From assembly GCF_002257705.1 (NCBI RefSeq), contig NZ_LSLK01000065.1:62001-126000 (forward strand): a stretch of DNA of 64,000 nt, read 5' to 3'. The notes beneath the pieces are model-generated. The model was not told the DNA's origin and ran no database searches. It saw nothing but the letters and a program-made list of their open reading frames with translations. Below, piece by piece: positions 44,500 through 53,483 of the stretch; position 1 is the first letter of the stretch, and the number at the start of each line of letters is the position of its first letter. Position numbers and translations under genes: made by a program. The stretch comes from Sporomusa silvacetica DSM 10669 (lineage in GTDB: Bacteria > Bacillota > Negativicutes > Sporomusales > Sporomusaceae).

Positions 44500-44712
44500 T
44501 CGGGATGATGGTTATAGGAGAGACCGCTTGACTGCGGCGCCGAAGGAGTAAGAACTTTGTTAAACTCTCAGGCAAAAGGACTATAGCTGGACTATACTCT
44601 GGAGAGCACATCCGCTTATACGGGTGTCACCGATGGGGAGCCCTATAGGGCAAATCTCTCAGGTACAATGGACAGAGGCAAAGGGAATCGTTCCCTTTGC
44701 CTCTGTTTTTAG
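44500..44712 (+). promoter_or_regulatory. Tandem glycine riboswitch with terminator
   Basis: Two aptamers in series, each with GGAGAG...CCGAAGGAG or CCGATGGGGAGCC and CTCTCAGGCAAAAGGAC or CTCTCAGGTACAATGGAC, joined by a short linker with ACTCTGGAGAG. A 16-bp perfect terminator stem (ACAGAGGCAAAGGGAA and its complement) ending in TTTTT follows at 44672-44710. High glycine should turn on the cleavage system. Confidence 0.95.
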
Positions 44713-44716
44713 TTTG

Positions 44717-44732
44717 TCCAGATGGAAAGTAT
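44717..44732 (+). repeat. R1 fragment, left end only
   Basis: TCCAGATGGAAAGTAT is identical to the first 16 bases of R1 copy 1 and lies 7 bases after the riboswitch terminator T tract. The rest of the element is missing. Confidence 0.6.
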
Positions 44733-44776
44733 TCCAAGTAAATTCTGGGTACATAGTTAAAAAGGAGATGATTTGT

Positions 44777-45877
44777 ATGACTGCAAAGCTGACGCCGCTT
44801 TATGAGACGCATGTCAAATATGGCGGTAAGATGGTTGAGTTCGGCGGCTGGTTGCTCCCCGTGCAATATGCAGGAATTCTGGAAGAACATAAAGCGGTGC
44901 GAGAAAGAGCCGGATTATTTGACGTGTCCCACATGGGGGAGGTACTTGTTAAGGGACCGGGGGCACTGGCCTTTTTGCAGAAACTGGTGACGAATGATGT
45001 TGCCAAAATGGCTGATAAGCAAGTGCAGTATACACCCATGTGCTATCTGGACGGTGGTACGGTTGATGACCTGCTGATTTACAAACGCAGCCAGGATGAG
45101 TATTTTCTAGTTGTTAATGCGGCGAACATCGATAAAGATTGGCAATGGATGCAAGACAATAACGCCGGGTTTGAGGTGGAGCTAACCAACCTATTGATGG
45201 AAACTGCTGAATTGGCGTTACAGGGGCCACTGGCTGAAACTATTTTAAGCAAGCTGACAGATACACCATTGACAAACCTGAAATATTACAGGTTTATCCC
45301 TGTGACTACGGTGGCTGGTAAGATAGTCATGCTTTCGCGAACCGGCTATACTGGCGAAGATGGATTTGAGATTTATTGTCGTCCGGAAGATGCTGCTTAT
45401 CTATGGGAGGCTATAATGGAGGCTGGTAAGCGTGATGGCCTAATGCCTACTGGACTTGGCTGCCGGGATACACTGCGGTTTGAAGCAGGCTTGCCGCTAT
45501 ATGGGCATGAATTATCGGCCACGATTACGCCGCTGGAAGCAGGTATTGGCAAGTTTGTCTCCTTAGATAAAGGTGAGTTTAACGGACAGCCAACATTGGC
45601 ACAGCAAAAACAAAGTGGGGTTAAACGGAAAGTTGCCGGATTTGTAGTAACTGGGCGGGGCATCCCCAGAGCAGAGTACCCGGTTGTCTATGAAGATCGC
45701 CGCATTGGTACAGTAACTACTGGCTCATATGCGCCAACATTGGATAAAAATATTGGTCTTGCTTTGGTAGAGGCCGAATATGCTGCTATCGGTCAGCAGT
45801 TTACGATAGAAATACGCGGAAAACAGGTTGCTGCCGAAGTTATTTCTAAACCATTTTATGTTAGAAGGGGGAAATAA
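44777..45877 (+). CDS. gcvT: Glycine cleavage system T protein (aminomethyltransferase)
   Basis: A 366-residue tetrahydrofolate-dependent protein that releases ammonia from the aminomethyl-lipoyl H protein and forms methylene-THF. Motifs: FGGWLLPVQY near residue 21, FDVSHMGEV, the catalytic Asp region VDDLLIYKR, and RTGYTGEDGFEIY. The ATG behind AAAGGAGATGA is chosen; upstream in-frame starts lie inside the riboswitch. Confidence 0.96.
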   Translation: MTAKLTPLYETHVKYGGKMVEFGGWLLPVQYAGILEEHKAVRERAGLFDVSHMGEVLVKGPGALAFLQKLVTNDVAKMADKQVQYTPMCYLDGGTVDDLLIYKRSQDEYFLVVNAANIDKDWQWMQDNNAGFEVELTNLLMETAELALQGPLAETILSKLTDTPLTNLKYYRFIPVTTVAGKIVMLSRTGYTGEDGFEIYCRPEDAAYLWEAIMEAGKRDGLMPTGLGCRDTLRFEAGLPLYGHELSATITPLEAGIGKFVSLDKGEFNGQPTLAQQKQSGVKRKVAGFVVTGRGIPRAEYPVVYEDRRIGTVTTGSYAPTLDKNIGLALVEAEYAAIGQQFTIEIRGKQVAAEVISKPFYVRRGK

Positions 45878-45879
45878 TA

Positions 45880-46269
45880 ATGAACATTCCTAAAGAACTT
45901 AAATATTCCCAGGATCATGAATGGGTGAAAGTAGAGGGGGACACAGCTACCATTGGTATTACCGACTATGCCCAGTCGCAGCTTGGTGATGTGGTCTTTG
46001 TAGAATTGCCAGAAGACGGGGCCGAACTGGCCGTTGGGGCTGGGCTCTCAGTTGTAGAATCAGTAAAGGCCGTATCAGATGTTTATACTCCTATTTCAGG
46101 CAAGATAATCGCTGGCAATGAAAGTTTAGCCGACGCACCGGAGCTTGTTAACCAAGACCCATACGGTGAAGGTTGGATTGCTAAAATTGAAATCACTGAC
46201 AGTGCCGAACTTGCTAATCTGTTAGATAGCGAAGCCTATGAACAGTTGGTGGCTGAGGGAGGGCATTAA
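45880..46269 (+). CDS. gcvH: Glycine cleavage system H protein
   Basis: A 129-residue lipoyl carrier. The lipoyl-lysine is in SVVESVKAVSDVY near residue 63, after GDVVFVELPE. It shuttles the aminomethyl group between P, T and L proteins. In this operon it is also the expected substrate of the lipoyl-assembly enzymes encoded downstream. ATG after GGGGGAAATAATA. Confidence 0.97.
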   Translation: MNIPKELKYSQDHEWVKVEGDTATIGITDYAQSQLGDVVFVELPEDGAELAVGAGLSVVESVKAVSDVYTPISGKIIAGNESLADAPELVNQDPYGEGWIAKIEITDSAELANLLDSEAYEQLVAEGGH

Positions 46270-46270
46270 C

Positions 46271-47617
46271 ATGCCGTGGAGCTATTTGCCTCACACTCCG
46301 GAAGACCGCAAGGCGATGCTGGCGGCTGTTGGCGTGAATGAGGTTCAGGATCTATTTGCCGATATTCCTGCTGATTTGCGGCTGAATCGCCCGCTGAATT
46401 TGCCGCAGGCTATGTCTGAACCTGAATTGGCAGCCCACTTGGCGACTATGGCCGCTAGGAATGCGAATATTGCTGAGTATACTTGCTTTCTTGGTGCCGG
46501 TGCTTATGACCACTACATACCCAGTGTTGTGGACCATGTGCTTAGACGTTCAGAATTTTATACAGCCTATACCCAGTATCAGCCAGAGATAGCGCAAGGG
46601 TATTTGCAAGCTTTGTGGGAATATCAAAGCCTAATTTGTGAAATAACCGGTATGGCAGTAGCCAATGCCTCTATGTACGACGGGGGCACAGGTCTGGCTG
46701 AGGCAGCGATGATGGCGGCCGGAGCTACCGGGCGTACCGAGCTCTTGGTGGCGAAGACAATCCATCCCCATTATCGTGATATCCTGAACACCTATGCGAT
46801 TGATCGGGGTTATACCATCAGTGAGCTTGGCTATCTGGACGGTCAAATCGACCTTCAGGAACTACAGGCCAAAGTAAGCAAGAAGGTGGCGGCAGTCCTC
46901 TTGCAGACACCTAACTTCTTTGGCTGTGTGGAGGAGTGTAAGGCAATTATTGCTATGACCCATGCGCAGGGCGCGCTCATAATCGCTGCGGTTGACCCCA
47001 TTTCTCTTGGCATTTTAGAAGCTCCCGGCAAGCTCGGGGCTGATATTGTGGTTGGCGAAGGCCAGAGTCTGGGAATTCCCATGTCCTTTGGCGGCCCATA
47101 CCTGGGTTTTTTTGCTACTACAGAAAAACTTATGCGCAAGATGCCCGGCCGCATTGTCGGGCAGACAACCGACAAGGAAGGCAAACGGGGGTTTGTTCTG
47201 ACATTGCAGGCTCGTGAACAACATATCCGCAGGGGGAAAGCGACGTCAAACATTTGCTCCAATGAAGCACTGTGCGCTCTAGCGGCAGCCGTGTATTTGA
47301 ACACGGTCGGCAAAGAAGGCTTCAAACAGGTAGCGGTTTTATCTCTCCAGAAAGCGCATTATGCCTGCAACCAGCTGACTGCTGTCCCAGGCTGCCAAGC
47401 CGTCTTCAAAGCGCCCTTCTTTAAAGAATTTGTTGTACGTCTGAACAAGCCTGTTGACGAGATTAACAAACAACTCCTGCAGGACAAAATCATTGGCGGC
47501 CTGGATTTAGGCAACTATTATCCTGAGCATGCCGGTTGTATGCTCATTGCTGTGACTGAAAAACGCTCACGCGAGGAAATTGACCGGCTTTGCGCCAGAT
47601 TGGGGGCAATGGCATGA
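46271..47617 (+). CDS. gcvPA: Glycine decarboxylase, subunit 1
   Basis: A 448-residue N-terminal half of the P protein (split form). It opens SYLPHTPEDRKAMLAAVG and contains NIAEYTCFLGAGAYDHYIPSV cut around residue 75, and YDGGTGLAEAAMMA. With GcvPB it decarboxylates glycine using PLP. ATG one base after the gcvH stop, with GGGAGGG upstream; overlaps gcvPB by 4 bases. Confidence 0.96.
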   Translation: MPWSYLPHTPEDRKAMLAAVGVNEVQDLFADIPADLRLNRPLNLPQAMSEPELAAHLATMAARNANIAEYTCFLGAGAYDHYIPSVVDHVLRRSEFYTAYTQYQPEIAQGYLQALWEYQSLICEITGMAVANASMYDGGTGLAEAAMMAAGATGRTELLVAKTIHPHYRDILNTYAIDRGYTISELGYLDGQIDLQELQAKVSKKVAAVLLQTPNFFGCVEECKAIIAMTHAQGALIIAAVDPISLGILEAPGKLGADIVVGEGQSLGIPMSFGGPYLGFFATTEKLMRKMPGRIVGQTTDKEGKRGFVLTLQAREQHIRRGKATSNICSNEALCALAAAVYLNTVGKEGFKQVAVLSLQKAHYACNQLTAVPGCQAVFKAPFFKEFVVRLNKPVDEINKQLLQDKIIGGLDLGNYYPEHAGCMLIAVTEKRSREEIDRLCARLGAMA

Positions 47618-49071
47618 GGGGAAGAAACAGTAAAGCGCTGATTTTTGAACTAAGCAAACCAGGGCGCACGGCAATTGACTTGCCAGCTTGTGATGTGCCG
47701 CAGGACGATATTCAGCTGCTTATTCCGGCGCAGTTAATAAGACAAGAAAAGGCAGCACTGCCAGAGGTCAGTCAGCTTGATTTGATGCGCCATTACAACA
47801 GCTTATCTGAACGTAATTTTGGCGTTGATTCCGGTTTTTATCCGTTAGGCTCCTGTACCATGAAATATAACCCCAAAATTAATGAAGATGCCTGCCGCCT
47901 GCCAGGTTTTGCTCTAATTCATCCCTTGCAGGACAGTGAAACTGTGCAGGGTGCACTGCAATTGCTCTACAATATGGAACAGTATTTGGCAGAGCTTGCC
48001 GGTATGGATGCTATAACTATGCAGCCTGCGGCTGGTGCTCATGGAGAACTAACAGGGATTAAACTGATTAGAGCCTATCACCGCCACCGGGGGCAAAACC
48101 GTACCAAAGTAATTGTGCCTGACTCAGCTCATGGCACCAATCCGGCTACCGCTGCTGTCTGCGGCTTAGATATTGTCGAGGTAAAATCGCATCCTGACGG
48201 CGCAGTTGACCTTACCGCGTTAAAAGCTGCTGTCGGTAGCGATACTGCCGCGTTCATGCTGACAAATCCCAGTACCTTGGGCTTGTTTGAGAAAAACATT
48301 ACAGAGATTGCTCAAATCGTCCATGATGCCGGTGGTCTCTTATATTACGACGGTGCCAACGCCAATGCCATAATGGGCCTGACCCGTCCTGGTGACATGG
48401 GCTTTGATGTCGTACATTTTAATTTACACAAAACCTTCAGCACGCCCCACGGCGGCGGCGGCCCCGGTTCAGGACCGGTTGGTGTAAAAAAAGCCCTGAT
48501 TCCCTATTTGCCGAGTCCCCATATTGTGCAAAAGTCTGGCAAATTCAGCTTAGCAGCAGACCGGCCACAGTCGATTGGTAAGGTGCAATCTTTCTATGGC
48601 AATTTCGGAGTTATTGTCAGAGCTTACGCCTATATTCGGGTGATGGGACCTGACGGCCTTACGGCCTCCAGCCAAGATGCCGTACTTAACGCCAACTATT
48701 GCCTAAGCCAACTCAAAGAAGATTATTATGCACCCTTTGAGCGGTTTTGCATGCATGAATGTATTATTACTTCCAAACATCAGAAGGCGTACGGCATCCA
48801 TACCCTTGATATTGCTAAACGGCTTTTGGATTATGGCTATCATCCGCCAACTATTTACTTTCCGCTTATTGTCGAGGAGGCCATGATGATTGAACCCACT
48901 GAGACCGAAAGTAAGGAAACGATTGACGGCTTTATTGCGGTAATGCGCCGCATTGCCAGGGAAGCTGAAGAAGACGCTTCGCTGATTACCAAGGCACCGC
49001 ACACTACCGTAGTGGGCCGTCTTGATGAAACGGCTGCTGCCCGTAAGCCTGTGGTAAAATGGCAAAGGTAG
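47614..49071 (+). CDS. gcvPB: Glycine decarboxylase, subunit 2
   Basis: A 485-residue C-terminal half of the P protein. It holds the PLP-binding lysine in HFNLHKTFSTPHGGGGPG (near residue 275) and the YPLGSCTMKYNPK segment. The start is the ATG inside the gcvPA stop (ATGA). The last 13 bases overlap the radical SAM gene that follows. Confidence 0.96.
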   Translation: MRGRNSKALIFELSKPGRTAIDLPACDVPQDDIQLLIPAQLIRQEKAALPEVSQLDLMRHYNSLSERNFGVDSGFYPLGSCTMKYNPKINEDACRLPGFALIHPLQDSETVQGALQLLYNMEQYLAELAGMDAITMQPAAGAHGELTGIKLIRAYHRHRGQNRTKVIVPDSAHGTNPATAAVCGLDIVEVKSHPDGAVDLTALKAAVGSDTAAFMLTNPSTLGLFEKNITEIAQIVHDAGGLLYYDGANANAIMGLTRPGDMGFDVVHFNLHKTFSTPHGGGGPGSGPVGVKKALIPYLPSPHIVQKSGKFSLAADRPQSIGKVQSFYGNFGVIVRAYAYIRVMGPDGLTASSQDAVLNANYCLSQLKEDYYAPFERFCMHECIITSKHQKAYGIHTLDIAKRLLDYGYHPPTIYFPLIVEEAMMIEPTETESKETIDGFIAVMRRIAREAEEDASLITKAPHTTVVGRLDETAAARKPVVKWQR

Positions 49072-49892
49072 ACCGGCTGCCGCTGCCTGATACCATCCGG
49101 TTTGCCTATCCTGAGCAGACCAAGCCGGTAAGCGTGACAGGCACAAAATGTGAACTTAATTGCGCTCATTGCGGCGGACATTACCTAAACCATATGAAAC
49201 CGCTTGCTGATATAGCTAGTGCTGGTGATGACAACAGCGCCAGCTGGCTGGTGAGCGGTGGTTGTCAGGCTGACGGGCAAGTGCCGATTGCAGAGCATAT
49301 TGATCGGTTGACTGAACTTAAACAGAACAAGCGGTTTAACATGCATGTCGGCCTGGTAAGTGCTGATGTTATTGAACAACTGGCAATTGTGGCAGATTGT
49401 GTGTCCTTTGATTTTGTCGCCGATAACACCACGATCCAGGAGGTATTTGGTAATAGTCGCACCGTTGCCGACTATGTAGCCTGCTACCAAGCACTTAGGA
49501 AAAAAGTTAAGGTAATGCCGCATATCTGCATTGGTCTCAGAGGTGGTGAAATCAGCGCCGAATATCAGGCGTTGGAACTGCTGCACGAGCTTGGTGCGGA
49601 GACGCTGACCTTTATTGTATTTATACCGACACGGGGCACACGGTTTGCTGACAGGCAGCCGCCCAATATTCTGGAAACTGCCAGGCTATTAAGTCAGGCC
49701 AGACTGACTTTTCCCCAGATCCCGCTCCATCTTGGCTGCATGCGGCCAGGAGGACGCTATCGGGAGGAACTTGATAAATGGGCGGTTCGAATTGGGTTTG
49801 ATGTGATTGTCAATCCGGCCCCCGTGGCCGTGAGATTGGCTGAAAAGCTAGGACTTACCATATTGCGGGGAGAGGAGTGCTGCGTACTATGA
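49059..49892 (+). CDS. Radical SAM protein, candidate lipoyl-synthase component (LipS2-like)
   Basis: A 277-residue radical SAM enzyme. CELNCAHC (Cys at about 30, 34 and 37) binds the SAM [4Fe-4S] cluster; further cysteines include LGCM and a C-terminal CC pair. The middle shows MPHICIGLRGGEIS and TFIVFIPTRGT. It overlaps gcvPB and the next radical SAM gene, which itself precedes a LipM-like octanoyltransferase and lpdA. Paired radical SAM proteins called LipS1 and LipS2 replace LipA in some prokaryotes and insert sulfur into protein-bound octanoyl groups; the context here fits. The radical SAM class is certain; the lipoyl role and the 1-versus-2 assignment are inferred. Confidence 0.72.
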   Translation: MAKVDRLPLPDTIRFAYPEQTKPVSVTGTKCELNCAHCGGHYLNHMKPLADIASAGDDNSASWLVSGGCQADGQVPIAEHIDRLTELKQNKRFNMHVGLVSADVIEQLAIVADCVSFDFVADNTTIQEVFGNSRTVADYVACYQALRKKVKVMPHICIGLRGGEISAEYQALELLHELGAETLTFIVFIPTRGTRFADRQPPNILETARLLSQARLTFPQIPLHLGCMRPGGRYREELDKWAVRIGFDVIVNPAPVAVRLAEKLGLTILRGEECCVL

Positions 49893-50890
49893 GCCTGTGG
49901 AGACTGTCAGCAGGTACGGCCTGCGTAGTAGGGAAGAAACAGCTCAAGACAGATGTACTCCCAACTACTGCCTACATTATGTTGGGGGAAAAATGCCAGA
50001 ACAGTTGCCAGTTTTGCGCTCAGTCTCGGGATAGTTTAGCCCGGGCCGATAGGTTATCGCGGGTCACCTGGCCAGAATTCCCGGGACAGGAGGCTGCACA
50101 AGCAGTTGACACAGCTTTTCAGGCCGGTCAACTTCAGCGGGCTTGCCTCCAGATTGTCAATGGCGGCCAGAGCTGGCAGACAAGTATTACTGCGTTGGCA
50201 GCCTTAACACAGGAAAGCAGTGTGCCTGTCTGTATCTCCACTGACATCGAGAATATAGCGCAGGCCAAAGAACTGTTTGCCAGGGGGGCAGACCGCATCT
50301 CAATTGCGCTGGATGCCGCTACGGCTGAACTGTATCAGCAGGTAAAAAGCGGTGAGTGGACTAAACGCTGGGAACTCTTAAAACGTTGTGCACATGAGTT
50401 CCCAGGCAAAGTTAGCACCCACCTGATTGTCGGCCTTGGCGAAACGGAAGAGGAAATGATTACGACAATAGGGAATTGTCAGGACAATAGCATCCGGGTG
50501 GGCCTATTTGCTTTCACACCTGTACGGGGCACCGCTTGGGCGGATAAACCGCCACCTGCTATCGAACAATATCGCCGGATACAGATAGCACATTTTCTTT
50601 TACAACAGGACTACAGCCGGGATGTTTTTCAATATCAGGATGGCAGACTGATTGGAGTTCGTTTGTCCCAGGCGGAAATGGAAGCTGTTTTGGCTGACGG
50701 AAAAGCTTTTGAAACCAGCGGCTGCAGCGGCTGTAACCGGCCTTACTATAATGAACGTCCTGGTGGGGTTATGTATAACTATCCCCGGCCACTTACTGTA
50801 GCAGAGGTTAAGCAGGCCTTGGTAGAAAGCGGACTGATCTCTGTTACTGGGGACGGTTGGAGCGGAGCTAAGCGAAAGAGAGGAATCTGA
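49889..50890 (+). CDS. Radical SAM protein, candidate lipoyl-synthase component (LipS1-like, BioB-related)
   Basis: A 333-residue radical SAM enzyme related to biotin synthase, with CQNSCQFCAQ (near residue 38) for the SAM cluster and a C-terminal CSGCNRPYYNERPGG that could ligate an auxiliary, sacrificial Fe-S cluster as in sulfur-inserting enzymes. No biotin genes are near. It is coupled by ATGA to the preceding radical SAM gene and followed after one base by a lipM-like gene, which supports lipoyl formation over biotin synthesis. The ATG is chosen over a GTG four codons upstream because of spacing from GGGGAGAGGAG. The exact function is inferred. Confidence 0.72.
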   Translation: MSLWRLSAGTACVVGKKQLKTDVLPTTAYIMLGEKCQNSCQFCAQSRDSLARADRLSRVTWPEFPGQEAAQAVDTAFQAGQLQRACLQIVNGGQSWQTSITALAALTQESSVPVCISTDIENIAQAKELFARGADRISIALDAATAELYQQVKSGEWTKRWELLKRCAHEFPGKVSTHLIVGLGETEEEMITTIGNCQDNSIRVGLFAFTPVRGTAWADKPPPAIEQYRRIQIAHFLLQQDYSRDVFQYQDGRLIGVRLSQAEMEAVLADGKAFETSGCSGCNRPYYNERPGGVMYNYPRPLTVAEVKQALVESGLISVTGDGWSGAKRKRGI

Positions 50891-50891
50891 C

Positions 50892-51716
50892 ATGAAGTGG
50901 CGAGTTATTCGTAGCGGCATAGGTCAGGCTGCCACTAATATGGCGGTGGACGAGGCGATGTTAAGAGCGAATGCTGGTGGACAACTGCCGCCGACCATCC
51001 GCTTTTACGGCTGGCAGCCGGCAGCTGTCAGCATTGGTTATTTTCAAAAAGCTGCCGCTGAGGTTGATATTAGTGAGTGCCGCCGCCAGGGGATTGACGT
51101 TGTCCGGCGCCTGACAGGCGGCCGTGCTGTGCTACATGACGCTGAACTAACCTACAGTTTAGTTGTCAGCGAGACGCACCCACTTGTGCCCCCTACCATT
51201 ACGGCTTCCTACCGGTTTTTTAGCCAAGGTTTGCTGGATGGACTCAAAATGCTGGGTATTGAGGCGCAGATGAGCATGCCCCAGGCTGCTTACAGCCAGA
51301 CCAAACGCCGTCATACGTCAGCGGCCTGTTTTGATGCACCTTCCCATTATGAGGTCACCTTTGACGGGCGTAAATTAATCGGTAGTGCCCAAGTTCGTAA
51401 AGAGGGCGTTATTTTGCAGCATGGCTCGCTGTTACTAAATTTTAAGCCTAGGCAGCTAGCTTCGTTACTTAATCTCCCAACCCCTGAAGCGAAAGCTTCA
51501 GTAGCCGGGATGCTTGGCAAACGCGCTACCTCGCTAACCGAAGCGGCCAAGCGGGAAATTAGTTGGGAAGAGGCCTGTCAGGCAATCCAGACAGCTTTTG
51601 GTCCGGCATTAGGCGTAGAACTGGCGGCTGACAGCCTGAGTCAAGCCGAGCAAAGAATGGCGCAGGAACTGGCTGCGACTAAATACATGCAAGACACATG
51701 GAATCTACGGCGTTGA
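50892..51716 (+). CDS. lipM: Octanoyltransferase, LipM-like
   Basis: A 274-residue member of the biotin/lipoate protein ligase fold: RFYGWQPAAVSIGYFQK (about 37-53), RRLTGGRAVLHD near residue 73 and IGSAQVRKEGVILQHGS. The segment AACFDAPSHYEV carries a cysteine at the position of the catalytic Cys of Bacillus LipM, which moves octanoate from acyl carrier protein to GcvH. The cysteine argues for a transferase rather than an ATP-dependent lipoate ligase, though the latter is not excluded. It would provide octanoyl-GcvH for the two radical SAM proteins. Confidence 0.75.
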   Translation: MKWRVIRSGIGQAATNMAVDEAMLRANAGGQLPPTIRFYGWQPAAVSIGYFQKAAAEVDISECRRQGIDVVRRLTGGRAVLHDAELTYSLVVSETHPLVPPTITASYRFFSQGLLDGLKMLGIEAQMSMPQAAYSQTKRRHTSAACFDAPSHYEVTFDGRKLIGSAQVRKEGVILQHGSLLLNFKPRQLASLLNLPTPEAKASVAGMLGKRATSLTEAAKREISWEEACQAIQTAFGPALGVELAADSLSQAEQRMAQELAATKYMQDTWNLRR

Positions 51717-51736
51717 GACAGAAGGGGAGGATAAAC

Positions 51737-53146
51737 ATGAGCTATGATGTGGCTGTCATTGGCGGCGGTCCCGGCGGCTATGTGGCTGCAATCCGCGCTG
51801 CGCAGCTAGGTGGCAGGATACTGTTAGTTGAGAAAGAAAACATGGGGGGCGGGTGTCTGAATCGTGGTTGCATTCCCACCAAGACACTGTTGAAATGTGC
51901 GGAAAAGTGGCAGGACTTAGCGCGGTGTGCTGAATTTGGTCTAAGGGCGGATACAATCGGTTTTGATTTTAACGCCATAATCGAGCGAAAAAACAAAGTG
52001 GTGGCCGGACTCAGAGGCGGTATTGAGCAAGTGGTTAAGAGTAATGACATTACGGTAATTCGTGGTGTTGCAGCACTAACCGCTCCCCAGCGTCTGACGG
52101 TTAGTAATGTGTCAGGAAAAGAAGAGTTTGCGGCCAGTAAAATAATCATTGCCACCGGCTCAATCCCTAGCAGTATTCCGGTGCCAGGCCACCAATTACC
52201 GGCTGTTATCACAAGTGATGAGCTACTGGAACTGACCGAAGTGCCTAAGAGCATGCTAATCATTGGTGCTGGTGCGGTAGGTATTGAATTTAGCGTGATA
52301 ATGAGGGCCTTTGGCTGTGCTGTAATAGTGGTTGAAATGCTGCCAACTATATTACCAATGGTGGACAGCGAAGTAATCAAACGTATGGGACTTAGCCTGC
52401 GTAAGCAAGGGATTAAAATGCTGGCTGGGGCCAAAGTAACTACTATTGAAGAGTCTGCTGGCGGCGTGGTAGTAAACGTTGATACAGGCAAAGGCGTACA
52501 GGAGTTTCCAGTAGAAAAGGTGCTTGTTGCCGCAGGCCGTCGCCCAGTGACGGAAGGATTAGGCTTAGAGATGCTAGGTGTGAACTTTGACCGTGCAGGT
52601 ATTAAGGTCAATGAATACATGGAAACCAACATACCAGGCATTTATGCCATTGGCGATGTTACTGGACAGAGCATGTTGGCACACACGGCGTCAGCTGCTG
52701 GCATGGCAGCAGCCGAAAACGCTATGGGGTTGAGTTCGGTTATGGACTATAGCGCAATTCCCAGCTGCATATTTACCACACCGGAAATCGCTATGGTTGG
52801 GTTGACCGAAGAAGCAGTTAAGGCGCAAAATATTGAGTACAAGTCCAGTAAATTTAATTTTGCCGCCAACGGTAAAGCGATAACAATGGGCGAAACCGAT
52901 GGGCTAGTAAAAATTATTGCTGCGGCGGCTACCGGCAAGATACTGGGAATGCACATCCTGGGGCCGCATGCCAGTGATCTTATTATGGAAGGTGCGCTGG
53001 CAATTAGAAATGGGCTAACAGCCAAAGACCTTGCTCATACCATCCACCCCCACCCGACATTATCAGAGACTATTATGGAAAGTGCACACGGCATTTGTGG
53101 TGATATCATTCACCAGATTAAGGTGAAGACAAAAATGTATCCATAA
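51737..53146 (+). CDS. lpdA: Dihydrolipoyl dehydrogenase (L protein)
   Basis: A 469-residue flavoprotein disulfide oxidoreductase that reoxidises the dihydrolipoyl arm of GcvH with NAD+. FAD motif GGGPGGYVAAI at the start, redox pair GGGCLNRGCIPTK (Cys 40 and 45 region), NAD motif IGAGAVGIEF, second FAD motif AIGDVTG and the C-terminal HPHPTLSE with the catalytic His. The ATG behind GGGGAGGATAA is chosen. It closes the glycine cleavage operon. Confidence 0.95.
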   Translation: MSYDVAVIGGGPGGYVAAIRAAQLGGRILLVEKENMGGGCLNRGCIPTKTLLKCAEKWQDLARCAEFGLRADTIGFDFNAIIERKNKVVAGLRGGIEQVVKSNDITVIRGVAALTAPQRLTVSNVSGKEEFAASKIIIATGSIPSSIPVPGHQLPAVITSDELLELTEVPKSMLIIGAGAVGIEFSVIMRAFGCAVIVVEMLPTILPMVDSEVIKRMGLSLRKQGIKMLAGAKVTTIEESAGGVVVNVDTGKGVQEFPVEKVLVAAGRRPVTEGLGLEMLGVNFDRAGIKVNEYMETNIPGIYAIGDVTGQSMLAHTASAAGMAAAENAMGLSSVMDYSAIPSCIFTTPEIAMVGLTEEAVKAQNIEYKSSKFNFAANGKAITMGETDGLVKIIAAAATGKILGMHILGPHASDLIMEGALAIRNGLTAKDLAHTIHPHPTLSETIMESAHGICGDIIHQIKVKTKMYP

Positions 53147-53151
53147 TCTGC

Positions 53152-53180
53152 TTGACTTTTTGCACTTTTAATCATACAAT
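53152..53180 (+). promoter_or_regulatory. Promoter of the cobalamin-regulated operon
   Basis: TTGACT, 17 bases, TACAAT, starting 5 bases after the lpdA stop. Confidence 0.78.
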
Positions 53181-53189
53181 TTAGTTAAT

Positions 53190-53462
53190 TACATAGGGAA
53201 CAGGTGCCCGATTGGGCTTAATAGGGAAGCCGGTTAAAAGCCGGCACGGTCCCGCCGCTGTGATGGGGAGCCGGTCTGCAACAAGCCACTGAAATAGAAC
53301 ATTATTTTGGGAAGGCGCAGACTAGCGATGATCCTAAGTCAGAAGAACTGCCTGTTTAACAATCACCGTTTAACCTACGAGCGATGGGGAGGGGATTTGT
53401 GTGCCGATTTTAGGCAAGCAATCTCTGTTATCTCCATTGAATGGTGACAGAGATTTTATTTA
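53190..53462 (+). promoter_or_regulatory. Cobalamin riboswitch with terminator
   Basis: The conserved elements follow in order: GGGAAGCCGGT, GGTCCCGCCGCTGTGA, AAGCCACTG, GGGAAGGCG and the B12-box-like AAGTCAGAAGA-CTGCC. A terminator with ATCTCTGT/ACAGAGAT arms and a T-rich end lies at 53423-53460. Adenosyl- or methylcobalamin should switch off cobI and the importer. Confidence 0.93.
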
Positions 53463-53483
53463 TGTTAAGGAGTTGTTTAGTAT

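Noticed and set aside
49889..50890. Biotin synthase (bioB)
   Set aside because: CxxxCxxC and size are similar, but the C-terminal Cys motif and the gcv/lipM/lpdA context fit lipoyl formation better, and no bio genes are near.
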